Counted from the stretch's first letter, positions 46,558 through 59,583 are shown. The stretch is 64,000 bases of DNA from Coffea arabica (GCF_036785885.1 NC_092310.1:434001-498000); one strand, 5' to 3'. The notes: generated from the letters alone by a model not told the origin. A program made the numbers and translations.

Positions 46558-46566
46558 TATAATATT

Positions 46567-49170
46567 TAAAGAGTCGCTAAAAAACTTAATCTGTCACTAA
46601 AGGTAATAGAAACCTATAATAGTAGGTTTCCCTAATATCGTTATCATAACTATAGGCACTGTAGCATTGTCCGTAATCATATATAGTCACTAATTATTTA
46701 AATACAGTAATGCTGCTATAACCATACACCTGTAGCATTGATAGTAAATGATTTTAGCATCGAGTATACCTTCCATTCCTATTTTATTGACATTAAAACT
46801 TAAGTATAAGATCAAAACCATCATATAACACAGTAAGAATCCCAATACACGAAAGAAGTAGTAGTGTTTTGCTGTTATACCTAAATTTCAACAGTTAATT
46901 TTCTTTTTTCGCTTATTTTCAATTATATTCCTAAAATTCATTTTAACATACATTAACTTATCCAAATAATTGTAACATACTTTCTAAATTAAAACTTAGA
47001 TAAAAACAACTAACATTATACATACAACAAATAATTATCAATCTGATACAACTACTTATATTGTTAAGAATATGTAAAATAAATTTGCAAATCACATGAC
47101 TAATATACTCTATTCTAAATCTAGAAAAAAATCATAAATTAGAACTAAAATCATTAGCAATTACAAATAAATAAAGAAATTCATACAAATAAATTAACAA
47201 ATCTTTTCTGAAATAGCCAATATGTACTTCTGAGGTTTCGGCCGAACCAAAGTAGTGTCGGAAAGAAACACATTCAAAAGTTGAATTGATTCGTTGAAAG
47301 CCCATAGAATTTGGATGTCGAATTGATATCTTTAAAAACCATGTGATTTTTACCGCTAGCATTTAACGGGTGGATATGTTCTTAATATTCACTGTTATCT
47401 CTCTGTAAGACTCTGAATTATGATTGCCGTAAAATTAGCTCAATGTCCATTCAGTTGAAATTGTTTGCAGAGGAACTAGGCTGCTGTTAAAACTATAAAT
47501 TCTTATCATCTTTTAAAATTTTTAAAATTCAGATACTATAACACTGAAAAGCTATTGACATCCATTACCTATTTCTTTCTACAAACGGTTATCCTTTTCT
47601 GATTTTTGTTTGGTCCAAAGATTTTAGTCAGTCAGGAGAAATCAGTCGGCTAAAAGAAGTTAATAAGAGAATTTATGAATGCTAGTACATGAATATAAAT
47701 TTTGTATTTTTTTCTTCAGATTAGTTTGCCAAACTCTAGTTTAGAACATCATTGTATAAAGAGACGAAAGAGTATCATCTTACTCTTCCTTTAACATTTG
47801 GTTAAACATTTAGCTTTGATAATCACTTTATTTTCAGAAAGAATCACAAGGACAATTTATGCAAATTCGATTGACTTTTGCTACCATTACTTCCTTCTGG
47901 GTTTGTTAATGCTCTGTTTTTTAGCCTTTCATTTTTGGTTATCTAGTAGATTGGTGATTTTTCCATCCTATTTGCATAAGGACTTGCTCATGATAAAATA
48001 TTTATAGAAATATCTATTTTAGCATTTTAGACAAATGTCTCATGGGCTATGTTGGCACATGTACAAAGCAGTGATTTCCAAGCAAAAATGTATGGATGGT
48101 GATGTGGTAGACAATTGTTCTCTTAAGGAGTGAAGATCAATCTTCTAGGAAGCAATAGGTGACAGAGTAGATGAAGAGGTATGTAGTCTCAATGAATTAA
48201 ATTTGAAGGCCTACGATGTTTCTGTTGCTGTTGCCTTAACTTCAAATGAATCACATACAAAAGCTATGCTCTGAATTTAGTATGCGTTTTTTATGGCTGA
48301 ACCGATGTAATTCTGCTTAATATTTGCTCTTTAGAAATTTTTGTAATACATTCTTCATAAGTTTTGATGGTTCAACGTGGCTAACATGGTGGTGTTTTTT
48401 TCCTGAATCTATTTAGGAAGCAGACATCATCTCGTTGGAAAAAGAACAACATGGTTCCCTGTCGTTTTTGTGAGAATGTCAAAAGGAAGAAATTACTGTC
48501 ACTCGGCAGGCAAGTTTCGCAGATGAAGATGGTCATCAATTATAGTTATTTTGCTCATTAATTTGCACTAGCATTGATGGAGGCCTCTCAAACATCATGC
48601 AGAAAAACTGAAAGTGTTATGGTTCTGTAGTGCTCGGAATGCAGAAATGAAGGTAATGATTTGGCTAAACTTGTACAATAGTTCTGACATACTAAGCTTC
48701 CAAAAGCTTAGGTATCACACACATTAGTTAATATTCATGGGAGCCACCCCAAGTCAAAGCCGCAATATGACTATGTAACAATCTCATTGAATATTGTCCA
48801 CGAAATTGGAAAACAAACTTTTCTGTATGCCTATATAGATAGGCACTATATTGTTGTAGAAATTATGGAAACTTTTCTCTGCCAAATATTTCTTCCAACA
48901 AGATATCAAGAGTCTTTTGCTTAAACTCTCCATAGTTCTTCGTTTCTCATTCCCTCAAAAAAAAAATTTCTGTTGGTGTTTCAATTAGTCAATTTCTAGT
49001 CGGTTTTTCAATCTTGCATGCACAGTCTGTCAATCTCTATCATATGCCAAGCATGTTCATGTTTTGCTTTTGAAGTCAATTTAGTTCTCTAATCAGTATA
49101 GTGCTTGACGGCATCGTCATTTGACCAAATCTAGTTCGCTTTATCTAGTTCATCAGTACTATACTGTTAT
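46567..49170. other. Decayed intergenic sequence, no gene recognised
   Basis: The stretch is AT-rich with many stops in all frames. At 48826-48860 a short TATA-like inverted repeat (cctatatagatagg) is followed by sequence that could be the end of an old copia LTR, but I found no primer binding site. Nothing else is supportable. Confidence 0.4.
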
Positions 49171-49800
49171 TTGTCCACTCCTTTGTGTATATTTTTGGTT
49201 ATTTGTCATCTCCAATGGCTCAAGATGATGTTTCTCAAACCTATTTATATTATTCTTGATGGCACTAACTATTCTCATTGGGTCCAAGCATTCCAAAATT
49301 TTATCACTATCCTTGTTGCTGTTGAAGGAGAATCTTCTGAAAAATTTAACACTCGTTTCAAAGAATGGGACAGTGATAAATTTGACTTACCAATACCTCT
49401 GTGCCTGCCATTAATTGTCTTTTTAAGCGATTTGATATTGCAAAGGGAGTTTGGGACTTCTTAACTGATCGTTACACTGCTATCGATCTCTCTTGACAGT
49501 ACCAACTTTTCCTTCGATTGCATGCCATGAAACAACAGTTTAGTCAATCTGTTTAGAATTTCTACTCCGACATGATCTGTTTTAGGGATGAGATTGCTGA
49601 ATCAGAACCCTGCTGGAACTACCCCAATAAAGCAAAAAAATTCTATACCTACCGTGATTCTCATTGCGTTATTTTGTTTTCTTATGGCCTTACTTGACGA
49701 GTTTGACTCCACTTGGACTGCTATTCTCAATAGAAAGCCATTGCCTTCCTTTATGCTGTTCTTAAGAACTTGATATGTGAAGAGGAGGAGAAACGGTGTT
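49171..49800 (+). pseudogene. Ty1/copia gag remnant
   Basis: The frame at 49171-49464 contains the copia gag signature ILDGTNYSHWVQAFQNF and RFKEWDSD. After frame changes the homology continues with VWDFLTDRYTAIDLS, YQLFLRLHAMKQQFSQS and NFYSDMI. Stops and shifts break it repeatedly. No protease, integrase or reverse transcriptase is seen nearby. Confidence 0.75.
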
Positions 49801-49860
49801 TCCTTTTAGCTATGACTGATTAGGTTAACTCAAGAATCCCATACTCGTAGTTTTCTAGCA

Positions 49861-50320
49861 CATTGGCAACCTCCTTCAGAGGGCTTCATCAAAGTTAATT
49901 TTGATGGAGCAGTTTTCAAAGAGTTGAATGCTGTAGGTTTGGATATTGTCATTCATGATCACTTGGGTGTATTTCTTGCGGGTTCTTCCAGTTATCGCAA
50001 AGGCACTTGCATGTGAAGAAGCCTTTTCATTTGTTGTTGGTATTAGGAGTTCTCGAGTACCTTTTGGAGGTGACTGTAGCTCAATTATTCAAGCAGTATT
50101 ATCTGAGTATAATCTGATTCCAAGGACCTTTCTTCTACTAGTGTGATTTTGGACGAAGTTAGATTACTGATTATTCAATTTCAAGAATTGAAATTGCTGT
50201 TGATACATAGAACTTGCAATCAATCAAGTCATGTTTTTAATAAAACAAGCTAGATTGGTAGGAAATTCTAATTGGAATTTTCCTTCTCATTTTTTGTATC
50301 CTGCCTTAATGGCAGACTGC
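49861..50320 (+). pseudogene. RNase H-like (RVT_3) remnant of a non-LTR retrotransposon
   Basis: The frame reads HWQPPSEGFIKVNFDGAVF (first catalytic Asp in NFDGA) and IVIHDHLGVFLAGSS, then TGA. A shifted frame continues with EEAFSFVVGI and GGDCSSIIQAVLSEYN, and later HRTCNQSSHV-like sequence. This is the plant LINE-type RNase H domain, disrupted by several breaks. The poly(A) tail is not preserved. Confidence 0.75.
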
Positions 50321-50347
50321 TTCAATTAATGAAATCTTTGCGCTTTT

Positions 50348-50348
<1 letters not shown>

Positions 50349-50388
<40 letters not shown>

Positions 50389-50405
50389 ATATCTATATCT
50401 ATATA
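50349..50405. repeat. (TA)n/(TATC)n microsatellite
   Basis: A TA run grades into several tatatc units. It immediately follows the RNase H remnant. Confidence 0.9.
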
Positions 50406-53212
50406 AAAGAGAGGTAACTCAAGAGTTAAATTTAATTAGGATTGTTATTGTGATAGTTTAAAAAAGATGCGTGTCAACACATTAAAATGTGTAACATGAT
50501 ATTTCACTTGCATGCACCAGAGTACCCTAGAAATGGCAGCAAGACAATTTTTCTATGCTCTGGTTCCGTCACCCTACACCACTCCCCTCATGGGTGAAAG
50601 TATGTTTAATTACTTGAATCCAACAGTTCAATTTACTAGTACTGCTTCTATTACTAATACTAATAGTTTAACTTCAATGCCACTCACCCTCAGTTTAGCA
50701 ATATTACCACTACTAAATGTTAGTGCTACTGATAGTCTATAACAAATATCATTATTGTATATAAAGTATGAATCTTAATATTAGGGAGTGTAAGTGTAAA
50801 TACTTTTTAATTTTAGTTTTTGTTATCTCTAAATTACCCTTATGCCTTTTAATTAGAATTATTGCATTTTAATGTGGCATTAATTAAAAGAAATAAAACA
50901 CTTCAATTGATTACATCTTAATAGTATTGATAATTATAATTAAAAATTGCCCATTAAAAACTATTTACCTATTCTTGGACTCCATCTCCAATTATTATAC
51001 GTATCAAAATTTCTTAATTGGAGCACGAAAAATTTCTCATTAGTAAGTAGTTGAGATTGTTAAAAAAAACCAATTTAAAAAAATAGATACTCTCTTAAAA
51101 ATAGAGAAATATACAAGGAGAAGAGAACCCCTATTCATATGTATATCTTCATACAAATATCACGAGTATTTACAATTATGCACTTTTTAACAATATGAAG
51201 AATTTTTCATGTTGCACCCAATGGAATTTCAATATACAAAAAATGACGATATCTTTACAACTGAAATAGCAGTATTAAACTAGAAAAAAGAAATCTGAAA
51301 GAGCACCATACAAACCACTATTATGAAATAAAAAGATTTAAAATTAAGTAAATTTCATTTATGGTGACAATTGTAATTAGACAGATTTAGTGCATTCCAA
51401 TAATTGATAATAATGATAGCGGTTATGGATTAAATATTGGCAATTAAAAAATAAAACACTACAATATACCAAAAAAAACTAATATTAAAATTGTTAATTA
51501 GCCACAATTCTCATTCCAATTCCATGATCATCAAAAAAACTGATACTAGAACCAAAACTATTGTGCTCATATGAAAAAAGTAGACTTTTTGCTCTTGCTT
51601 CGCATTGGATGTTTTGCTAAAAATATGAATAAAAGAAAAGAAAGTAGAAAAGCTCCAACTATCTCTATCTATAAAATTTTAATTGTCAGAGCGTACAAAC
51701 AAAAAAAACTTTACATGGTAGATCATTTATACTCCATTTTTGACAAAAATAGAACTAACATAATACAAAAAATTCAAATTACATGTATGTTTATTTTTCT
51801 AACTTAATTATATTCTTTGTATATAAAAAATTGTGATGATTGTGGTTTATATGCAATAGAACCATGAATATACAATAATTTTGATAAAACATAATATTAT
51901 CAATATTTGATATGTTAGAATTCAAGCTATAAATCAAAAAGTGTTTGCTTCATAATTCCAAATTCAATCCTAAGGGACATGTCAACTACATTGAAATGTT
52001 TTCTATCTCTTTTCATTTAATAAAATTTTTAAAAGTAACTAGTTTAAAAAAAATAACACAAAAATATTATATTATGACGTTGATGATCAAAATTTTATAA
52101 AAAAATGTTTAGTATCCAAAGAATAATATATTTTAAAATATTACAATCACGTGTAAAGCACGTGAACTATTACTAGTATGACTAAAAGAAAAGATAAAAA
52201 TAACATCTAGATTGTTTTTAACTATAAGCAGATAGAAAACATCAGAGCTGCGGATAATTCATGTTCTTATGCTTCAATTTAAGCATGATTGGCTTCTAAT
52301 AGTGTACAAAATAAGTTAAACTCAATTTCCATATGCACCATCTTTGTCTCAAATCTAGTACAGTTATTCTTGCAGGACAGAGCATGCCAAGAAACCTTTT
52401 TGGCTTTTTGTTGTTGTGTGCATATATAGCAGAACTGTAGCCGCATCATTTATTGGTAAAATAAAACCAATGGTAAAAGGAAGCCACGTAAATCAAGAAG
52501 GCCAAGTAAGAAAGAGATGAAAATGTATATTAGTTGATTAGGCATCAAAATGAAGTCCCAGTAACATCTTCAGCCCTACTTGCTCCTAATAACTGTGAGA
52601 CCTTCAAACAGATAAAAATAACCTAGACGAAAGGCAAAGGTCCCTCTCCAACTTGACAATTTCTTCTCAACAGCAAGTAAAAATGCAGATTTGAGAACTC
52701 ATACATATACTCAGGATGGACGGAGCAAACTTTTTTTTTTTTTGGGGAAGAAATAACAATCAAAAATCAATTCAATCAGCAAAAAGGTGAGAACAACATT
52801 AATTATGATGGAATCTGTTTGAATGCAAATTTAAGCATGAGTATATTCTGATCTTTAATGTAGCAACTGCTTCTGGGATGCTGAAAGAGATTGCAATTCC
52901 AGGTGGATGAATTTATGAGCATCTAATCAGAACAGCATTCTTCTACCAGAATTTTGCAATCCGCATAGCTTCTTTTATATGACATTATTCTCTTTGCAAG
53001 TTGAAGGCTTTGTCAAAGCTTCATCTTCTTTAATGCTCCTCTATTCTGCAGAAGATACTCAACAAGCGTACATTCATATGCCTTCTAATCAAATTCTACG
53101 AGTTATGTTTCCTAGACAACACAGCTGTTGTTGAAGGACGTCATGCCAACACAGCTGTCGTTGAAGGAAAATTAAGCTGACAGATATAATTTAAGGAATT
53201 CTAACGATAAAA
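50406..53212. other. AT-rich intergenic sequence, no gene seen
   Basis: Frames such as 50512-50742 and 51571-51807 are low in complexity or unlike known proteins. At 53131-53165 a 22-base phrase (caacacagctgtyrttgaagg) is duplicated. No RNA gene was recognised. Confidence 0.5.
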
Positions 53213-54350
53213 CTATTCATCAGCATAATTCACTAGAGTTAAGACAAGCTTTTTGAGGTTAGGGGCACTCTCAAATATGGTTCGGGGATATTTTGAGGTT
53301 AGAGTTGAGACAAGACTCCGATAATTTGGCTGATTCCATGCATTGCAGATTTGAATCAGCCGAGTCAGAGCGAGTCGCTGCGAATATGAAATTATCCACG
53401 ATTCTGGAATCAGTACCATACCAGTCTCTTCCGTTCCGGTGACTCGGCCAAGATGGCTAACCATGCTCTCAATGAATCTTGGCATCACTTTCCAGGATTG
53501 GATGCGGTCAATGTTCCTATTGCTGACGGCTTTCAGTCCAAGATGATCAAATTGTTGAAAGTTGGCAAAGAACAGCTGGAATTATACAGAGCCTCCAGGC
53601 ACATGAGAACGTAGTAATCAGAATAATGTACTACTTGTATTTGAGTATTTGAATGTCCATTTATTCTAGCCAAAGTTGGAAAAAGAAAAAGTACCTCCAA
53701 CATCGGTTCTTTTACACAGGGCCATTCCACTCTGCGCACCCTATCCAAAAGCTCGAAAAAATCCCGACTTTTTGATGCTGGATGGACCGAGCCACTTAAT
53801 ATTTCGGCTACAAGAGATTCCAACTCCTGATTAAAGTTTAAGGTTTGGGGCATGGCAGCAACAAACCAGATGTTTAAGGTTTGTGGCATTTGTAGTAACT
53901 TGATGATTTTTGTCACCTCTCCAAACTTGATAGTCCAACTCTCCAGCTTGTTGGACTCCAGAAGAACATTGGTACCCAGAATTCCGAAAAACTTCAGTAC
54001 CTGTTTTTTCATGCAAGGATTAAAACTTCAACAATTTCAATCTGCATGCTCCTACCATCAGGGTTCAAACTGTCACAAACCTCCAAAAGCGCAATCTAGC
54101 TCTAGTTCTTCAAGAACAGGACAACCATTAATAAGTCAGGCAAAGGAGCCATTATCTGCTAACCTGAGTCCTATAAAATGCAGTACCTCAAAGATTTGCT
54201 AAACAAACTGAACCGGAGACTAATAAATGCACGTCTGGCAAGTCTAGTTTCAGAGATATTAGTGTTACGCGCGTAAAACAGGTCCTATGGACAGAATCTA
54301 GCTCTAGTTCTTCAAGAACGGGACAACCCTTAAGTAAGTCTGGTGAGGAA
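53213..54350 (-). pseudogene. F-box/LRR-type protein pseudogene, 5' part missing
   Basis: Minus-strand pieces match the leucine-rich part of plant F-box/LRR/FBD proteins. They are GCPVLEELELDS (about 54330), then 54012-53533 with KLESWTIKFGEVTKIIKLLQ and NQELESLVAEILSGS, and 53488-53213 with ESWIISYSQRLALTRLIQIC and FESAPNLKKLVLTLVNYADE. The end resembles FESAPNLKKLVL, the usual lead-in to an FBD domain. The F-box is absent, frames change several times, and GCPVLEELELD occurs twice (plus-strand copies of gctctagttcttcaagaac at 54099 and 54301) from an internal duplication. It is unlike the 25-kb F-box pseudogene, which lost its LRRs. Confidence 0.7.
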
Positions 54351-55106
54351 CCATTCAAATTGAAGTTGTAAGTTTAATACTATTACAACAGCGATCTTTG
54401 ATCAAGAAATTCCAGATGAACTAAGTGCCAGTATAAAGAAAGGTAGCTGGATTAAAGAAGGGCTGAAAGGGACTTTTGCGGTAAAGAATTCAAACATTTA
54501 CCCACTTGGGCAAATGCCCTGATGATCCAAGTTGTGAAGTTTGATTTCAGAGAAGCCAAAGTTTTTTGAGCGTTGTTGTAGTTGGGGAAATCATCAGCAT
54601 CCTCCATTTATCGTCATCATCATCTGATTCTTACTTAGCTCTTCCTTCTCACTGATTGTGTGGGTAAATTCTTGTTCTGCCTTCTGGGGATGTTAATTGA
54701 GGTGAAGATATGCAGCTGGCAAATTCTTCCTCCTCCTGTTTTCACTCTGTTTTCTTATTTTGTTTTCAGGGACTTTGCAGAGGTAGTCTGAATTACATCA
54801 TCATTTTGCCATAGCAATTCATACCTCTCTTGAATCAATGGGCATATACAAGTGTTATGATTCTAATATCCAATTTTCTAACTTTTCGGTAATATTTAGT
54901 TTCATCTTCTTGTGGTATACCATAAAACATGATAGATTAATCATTAAAATTTGCCACCCCTATTTCTCCTTGTTCAGACTACCTAATCATGCCATAAAGC
55001 AATTATAACTTCACCAAATAATTCCTTGATTATGTTTATTTTCCGAGCATTACTGCTTCGTGAAAGGGGCAACAAAATCCAAATGAAGCATTACTGCTCA
55101 ATCATG
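54351..55106. other. Intergenic, no gene seen
   Basis: No convincing frame, RNA or repeat was recognised in this stretch. Confidence 0.45.
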
Positions 55107-55377
55107 TTACTTATAACCATCCAACCACCAGAAGCCCTTAAGGCTTGGTAGGGTGGGAGATAAGGATTCAAACTTTGCCTCTCCCACCAATTGTCACATT
55201 ACGTGACTCTTTAAAAAATTTAGACGGATGTGTAGTATACACGTCTGATTCAATGGTGGATCATCACCTGTCAGTTCCCCTCATTGACTCAATTGAACCT
55301 CACTTAAAATAAAGGTAGAAGTAGGTGTAGGGTAAACTTTTGCCGACTGTCGAAAAAAAAAATTACTTATAACCATC
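55107..55377 (+). mobile_element. SINE with 15-bp target-site duplication
   Basis: The direct repeat TTACTTATAACCATC lies at 55107-55121 and 55363-55377. Between them, a 241-bp body has a box-A-like start (GGTAGGGTGGGAGATAAGG) and a box-B-like GGATTCAAAC. It ends in TTGCCGACTGTCG plus a run of A. These are hallmarks of a tRNA-derived SINE of the Au-like type. It does not encode protein. Confidence 0.85.
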
Positions 55378-56555
55378 TATCCAAGGGATCTGACCGTGAA
55401 CCATAGTCCACGCTGTTTCTAAACTTTTTCCATACAAATGAGATTTGAGCTGAAAGAATCATATGATGATCCCAAGCCATGTCAGAAGGGGCAGGCATCC
55501 CTTTCCTGTTCCAAAAAAATAAAAACACCGTGCCATGCCTCCTTGCTTTCTTGGTTAATCCCAACTGCAATTGCTAGTTCTGATCCAATAAACAGGCCTG
55601 CTTTCATCTTTCACATGATAAATAATTGCAGTGCAAAAGAAAAAGAAAACAACCCCAAGCGCACTGAAGAAGATGAACTTGCAAAAATTTAAGCAAGAGC
55701 AAAAAGAAGCCGGTTATGATGTGGCAGTCTTTAGTCATAGTACATGGATTATTTGAAACAATATTTCCAGCATCTCAAATAAAGTGAACCTCAATATATA
55801 TGCGCTGAGCAAGATGTTTGAAACCCCATCATCATCAAATGCCTAATTCTAAAGTTTGTGATCCAGCTTGGTACAACAATTATGTCAGTCTGCTGCTTTT
55901 CAAAAATAGTTTCTTGATTCTGGTGCAATCTCTAAATCAGTGAAGTGATCAAGAGAAAGAGTAACAAGCTTTGGTTGTGGAAGAAAAAGTGGCTCTCGTA
56001 TGTTGGCGAGTGGGGACAACCAAGAGCCAGAGGAGGAAAAAGAAATTAGGGAGTGGGAACAAAGGAAGTAAATGATTAATGATGATTGGATGAAGTGATA
56101 AATAAAAAGAGTTGTTAGTTGGGGTGTGAAAGAAGAGGGGTCATCGGTTGTGAAAGGAAATGGGGGACCAGAGGAGTAAATGGAACTTGAGGAGTGGGGA
56201 CCAAAAGTAATGACCGATAAAATTGGTACTTGGCCCTATTAGGGGGAAAATGGGGACCAGAAAAAGAAAGTAAATGATATAAATTTTGTAACCCATTCTT
56301 TCACATTTTTTCTAAAAAAATTTCTGGGAGCACTTTTAAAATTATATCAAAATTATAGAACTATTATAGGAATTTAAGGGGGGCAGTAGGGGCCCGTGCC
56401 CCCAGTGCCCCCCTTTAAATCCGCCCCTGTTCTATAAACACTTATGTTTCCCATGGTCAGCTGACAGTAAATTATACAGCATCACTAGGTTTAAAGTTTA
56501 AGGAATCTAATGACAAAGCCGGGGCACATCAAAATTCATATGGATCATTTCATAC
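55378..56555. other. Intergenic with purine-rich tract and GC-rich palindromic patch
   Basis: No gene was recognised. From 55990 to 56280 the plus strand is strongly purine-rich (repeated ggggaccag, gtgggga). At 56377-56415 lies an imperfect palindrome of GGGGGGC/GCCCCCC words next to ccgcccctg, similar to ends of plant dispersed repeats. Confidence 0.45.
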
Positions 56556-56913
56556 CTACAACAGTAGCAGCCTCGCCAAAACCAAGGGAATCCCTAAAGA
56601 ACTCAACACTTTGATCGTACGAGGCAAGCATTCCCATGTTAAGTGCCATAGTCCTCACAACAGTAGGGCCAGCACCTTTCCAGAGTGCCAAAACTCCTTC
56701 ATCGGCAGTAATACGATAAAGTGCATGAAATGCATTTTTGTAATTGCGCCTCTGGGCTGCAGGCAACGTAGCGTCAGCTTGCATACGAATGAGTGACAAG
56801 TCTGCAGGACTGCCAACACATGCTCCAATTGCTCCGGCTGTCCGCACAAAGCTTTCTGATAAAGAGGTAAAGGCTTGCCATCATTTGCCTCAAGTGCTTT
56901 GTTAGTCAAAATC
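56556..56913 (-). pseudogene. Single exon of a mitochondrial dicarboxylate/2-oxoglutarate-malate carrier, frameshifted
   Basis: This carrier (DTC) exchanges dicarboxylates and tricarboxylates across the inner mitochondrial membrane. The exon is bordered by acceptor TATAACAG (start 56913) and donor G|GTATGAAA (end 56556). It first encodes ILTNKALEANDGKPLPLYQK and ALCG. A loss of a few bases near 56840 shifts the frame to TAGAIGACVGSPADLSLIRM (carrier signature region), then NYKNAFHALYRITADEGVLA and MALNMGMLASYDQSVEFFRD. No neighbouring exons were found within about 1 kb. It is a copied gene fragment with splice borders, so not a processed pseudogene. Confidence 0.85.
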
Positions 56914-58020
56914 CTGTTATATAAAAGGAAAGGGTGACAAATAAGCATTGCAAATCAAGTAAGCTTTCCAAGCATTAACGCATCACCTATCCAAAAGAAT
57001 CTTGTTCTGAAGCAAAATGTAAGGGCATAGCTTAGTTTTCAGTTTCCAAGTTCCCCATCCAAACCATGCAATAGTGAAAATAGCAAATAAACTGAAGAAA
57101 GACAAGAAAGTGCTTCTTCATCCCAGAATTTCAGTTACATATCAGGAATGCAATTAACAACAGAGAAAGAAATTGACAGGCAAAACTGCAAAATCCAAAT
57201 TCAGCCCTGATTACATAGAAACTAAGACAATGCATGGGCTACGACCCTAGAATGCAATGCAGGTCCGTGACTGCATGACTTCAGCCACACACTAAAATAT
57301 TTGTGTTTACATCATCCCTGTGAAAAACGAGGCCGACTTTTTACACAAGGGCATGGGAAAGAAATGAATAACAGTTTTTTCTGCTACTTTAGGTCATTAC
57401 AAGTGAACAGAAAAAGGAAAGGATGTTTAACAATAGGACAGAGGAAGTGGCATTGTTGAGGTTTCAAGCCATCACAATTATCATTACTGCAAACTGTAAG
57501 TGCTGCCTGGACCCTAATATCCAATTCCCCCACCCACCAACATGCTCATTCGTTTTGAATGGAAACTTCTTCCGGGAAGCTATCCCAGCACTTTTAACCG
57601 AGTTAATAGCAAGTGATCAAAATATATTTAGTATAAAATAACCCAGAAAGCTAAAGGGTATAGGTAAAAAGAGAATGTTCTTATTAAAATTTCACTAATA
57701 ATGCTATCTTTTCCTCTTCCATTAACATGTACCAAAACAGCCGCTCAAACAAGAATAGTAGCATTCACTAACGCATAACTGATGCAGGAAAATTTTAGGA
57801 TTAACAATAAAATGATAACAAAATGTGGTTAAAAAACAGTTACAAGGCCAGAAAATTCAATATTCTGTGATGTTTATCAGACCTCTTTAATCTCAAGGAA
57901 GCATTGATAGAGCCGTTATTTGGCACGTTTTGCATTGTCATCTTGTTCTAATTTTGGCTATTCATGGTGCTAAGAAAGGAAATTTCACTCATATTTGATA
58001 TTTGTGTGAATTGTAGGTGG
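56914..58020. other. Intergenic, no gene seen
   Basis: No coding or RNA feature is supportable. The left edge of the Ty3 LTR that follows may lie in the last hundred bases, but its TG start could not be fixed. Confidence 0.4.
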
Positions 58021-58029
58021 TTAGCATTA

Positions 58030-59560
58030 AAATGATATCGCGGGGTAAATTTTCAGAAGACTTTTCATTTCAGAGCGTGGCCACGCCTTAAAAGGAGGAC
58101 GAAACCAAAACCGAACTGCGGTCCACGTGAACCCGAAGCGTGGGATCAGAACTCTGGAGACAAAGCTTTGCTCCAGGCCTTTGTTCCAGACGTCTTTTTC
58201 TTTTCTACGTCTCTTGTGCGGCAGATATAAAAAGCGAAACAAGGAAGATTCAAGGGGCATCTATTTTTGAGGCTTAGTTTTCTTTTCCTAGGTTTGTCAG
58301 CAGTCAGCCGCTTTTGACTGGGGGCTTTTGGCATTCTTCAGCCGCAACTTAGACTAGTTTAGGAGTTCACCTTTTCAATCTTTTGCTGTAGACGCCTTTG
58401 ACGTTCGCTTTTGATTTGCTACAATTTTCCATCTCTTTTATCCTTTTTCTTGACTCTGCTCCAGGAGCGACGGAATATAAGGAAATGAACCAAGGGAATT
58501 TCCCATTTGTTCCTTAGTTAATTCACATCGCTCCGCTCCTTGGAATTAATTGTTTGGATGTTTGCGTGGATGAAATCAATTAAATCGCGTGAGCTTGGCA
58601 TGATGAGGAGCGGCTAATTTTCTCCTCTACCCAAAGGGTGACGCGAGGGCGCGGTCCATAATATCTGTGAGATCTAATCAAGCTTTCATTATTTCTTCCA
58701 ATTCGTTATTATTCGTGCGTTTTCTGAATTAATTGTTCATGGGTATTTGATTAATCGAATATCAACGGCCGGGTATTTGATTTAATTTAATAGCCTACTG
58801 CCACGTTAATTAAATAGAATCCGTAATTGTTCATTTAGTTAACACCCCGTGGCAACCACCATAATTGGTTTTATGATGGGGAAACGCAGGATCTAGCTTA
58901 AATAAACCCTCTTAGCGTGTTTATTGGTTAGGGTTGGGTTCTTCTAGTTTTAATGCAATTGGGTAATTAAATTCCTATGGTCGTACCTAGGGTTGTTATT
59001 TGGTTAGGGAAACAGTCAATGGTCGTACCTTAACTGTCGAAAAGGTAAGGAAGAACTGGTTGTCAGAGCTTATTGATAACTATAACCAACCTAGTGATGA
59101 ATGGGTGAAATATCTTTGCATCGATGATCAGTTAATTGGACCGTGCCTGAGCAGTTGATCCTTTGGGTGGAATCTTATTAATTGCTATTTTTAGTGAATT
59201 GTGCTTTGTGAGTTAGTTCTGAATTTAGCTCGCTTTATTTTTTTTTATTTTACTTTTATTTTATTTATTTATCTCCCATTGAAAATCCCCCAATTTTGTT
59301 CTACTAATTTAGAAAGAAATAATTTCCTACCCGCTCCCTGTGGAATCGACCCTACTTGCCATTGTACGCGAAATTAATATTTTTATAGACAAATCCGGTA
59401 TATCGGATTAAGCAAACTCTTCGGGAACAGGGTGAATCAAGTAACCCATTGCACACCTAGGGTCCCTGCTCCAGTATTTGGATTTGTTCTATAATTATTT
59501 AATTGGGATGGTAATTAGGACTTTTTAGTAATTATTATTGCACAGGTTCGGCACCTGTCA
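58030..59560 (+). repeat. 5' LTR of a Ty3-type retrotransposon (left border uncertain)
   Basis: The LTR ends ...GGCACCTGTCA at 59560, just before the primer binding site. A TATA-like agatataaaaagc at 58222-58234 and a downstream GC-rich leader suggest U3/R. The segments ctgtggaatcgaccctactt and ggtcgtaccttaactgtcg recur, inverted, in the right-hand LTR. The left border is a guess because no direct partner LTR is in the window. Confidence 0.6.
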
Positions 59561-59565
59561 ATTTT

Positions 59566-59583
59566 TGGCGCCGTTGCCGGGGA
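59566..59583 (+). promoter_or_regulatory. Primer binding site (tRNA-Asp type)
   Basis: TGGCGCCGTTGCCGGGGA starts five bases after the LTR end. From established knowledge it is complementary to the 3' end of plant tRNA-Asp and is typical of the Tat/Athila branch of Ty3 elements. Confidence 0.85.

Noticed and set aside
43934..50405. TA and TATC runs considered as CRISPR-like or regulatory arrays
   Set aside because: They are simple microsatellites typical of plant intergenic DNA; there is no spacer structure.
50512..50742. 76-codon plus-strand frame rich in Thr and Ser
   Set aside because: It has no recognisable family, no splice context and low-complexity composition.
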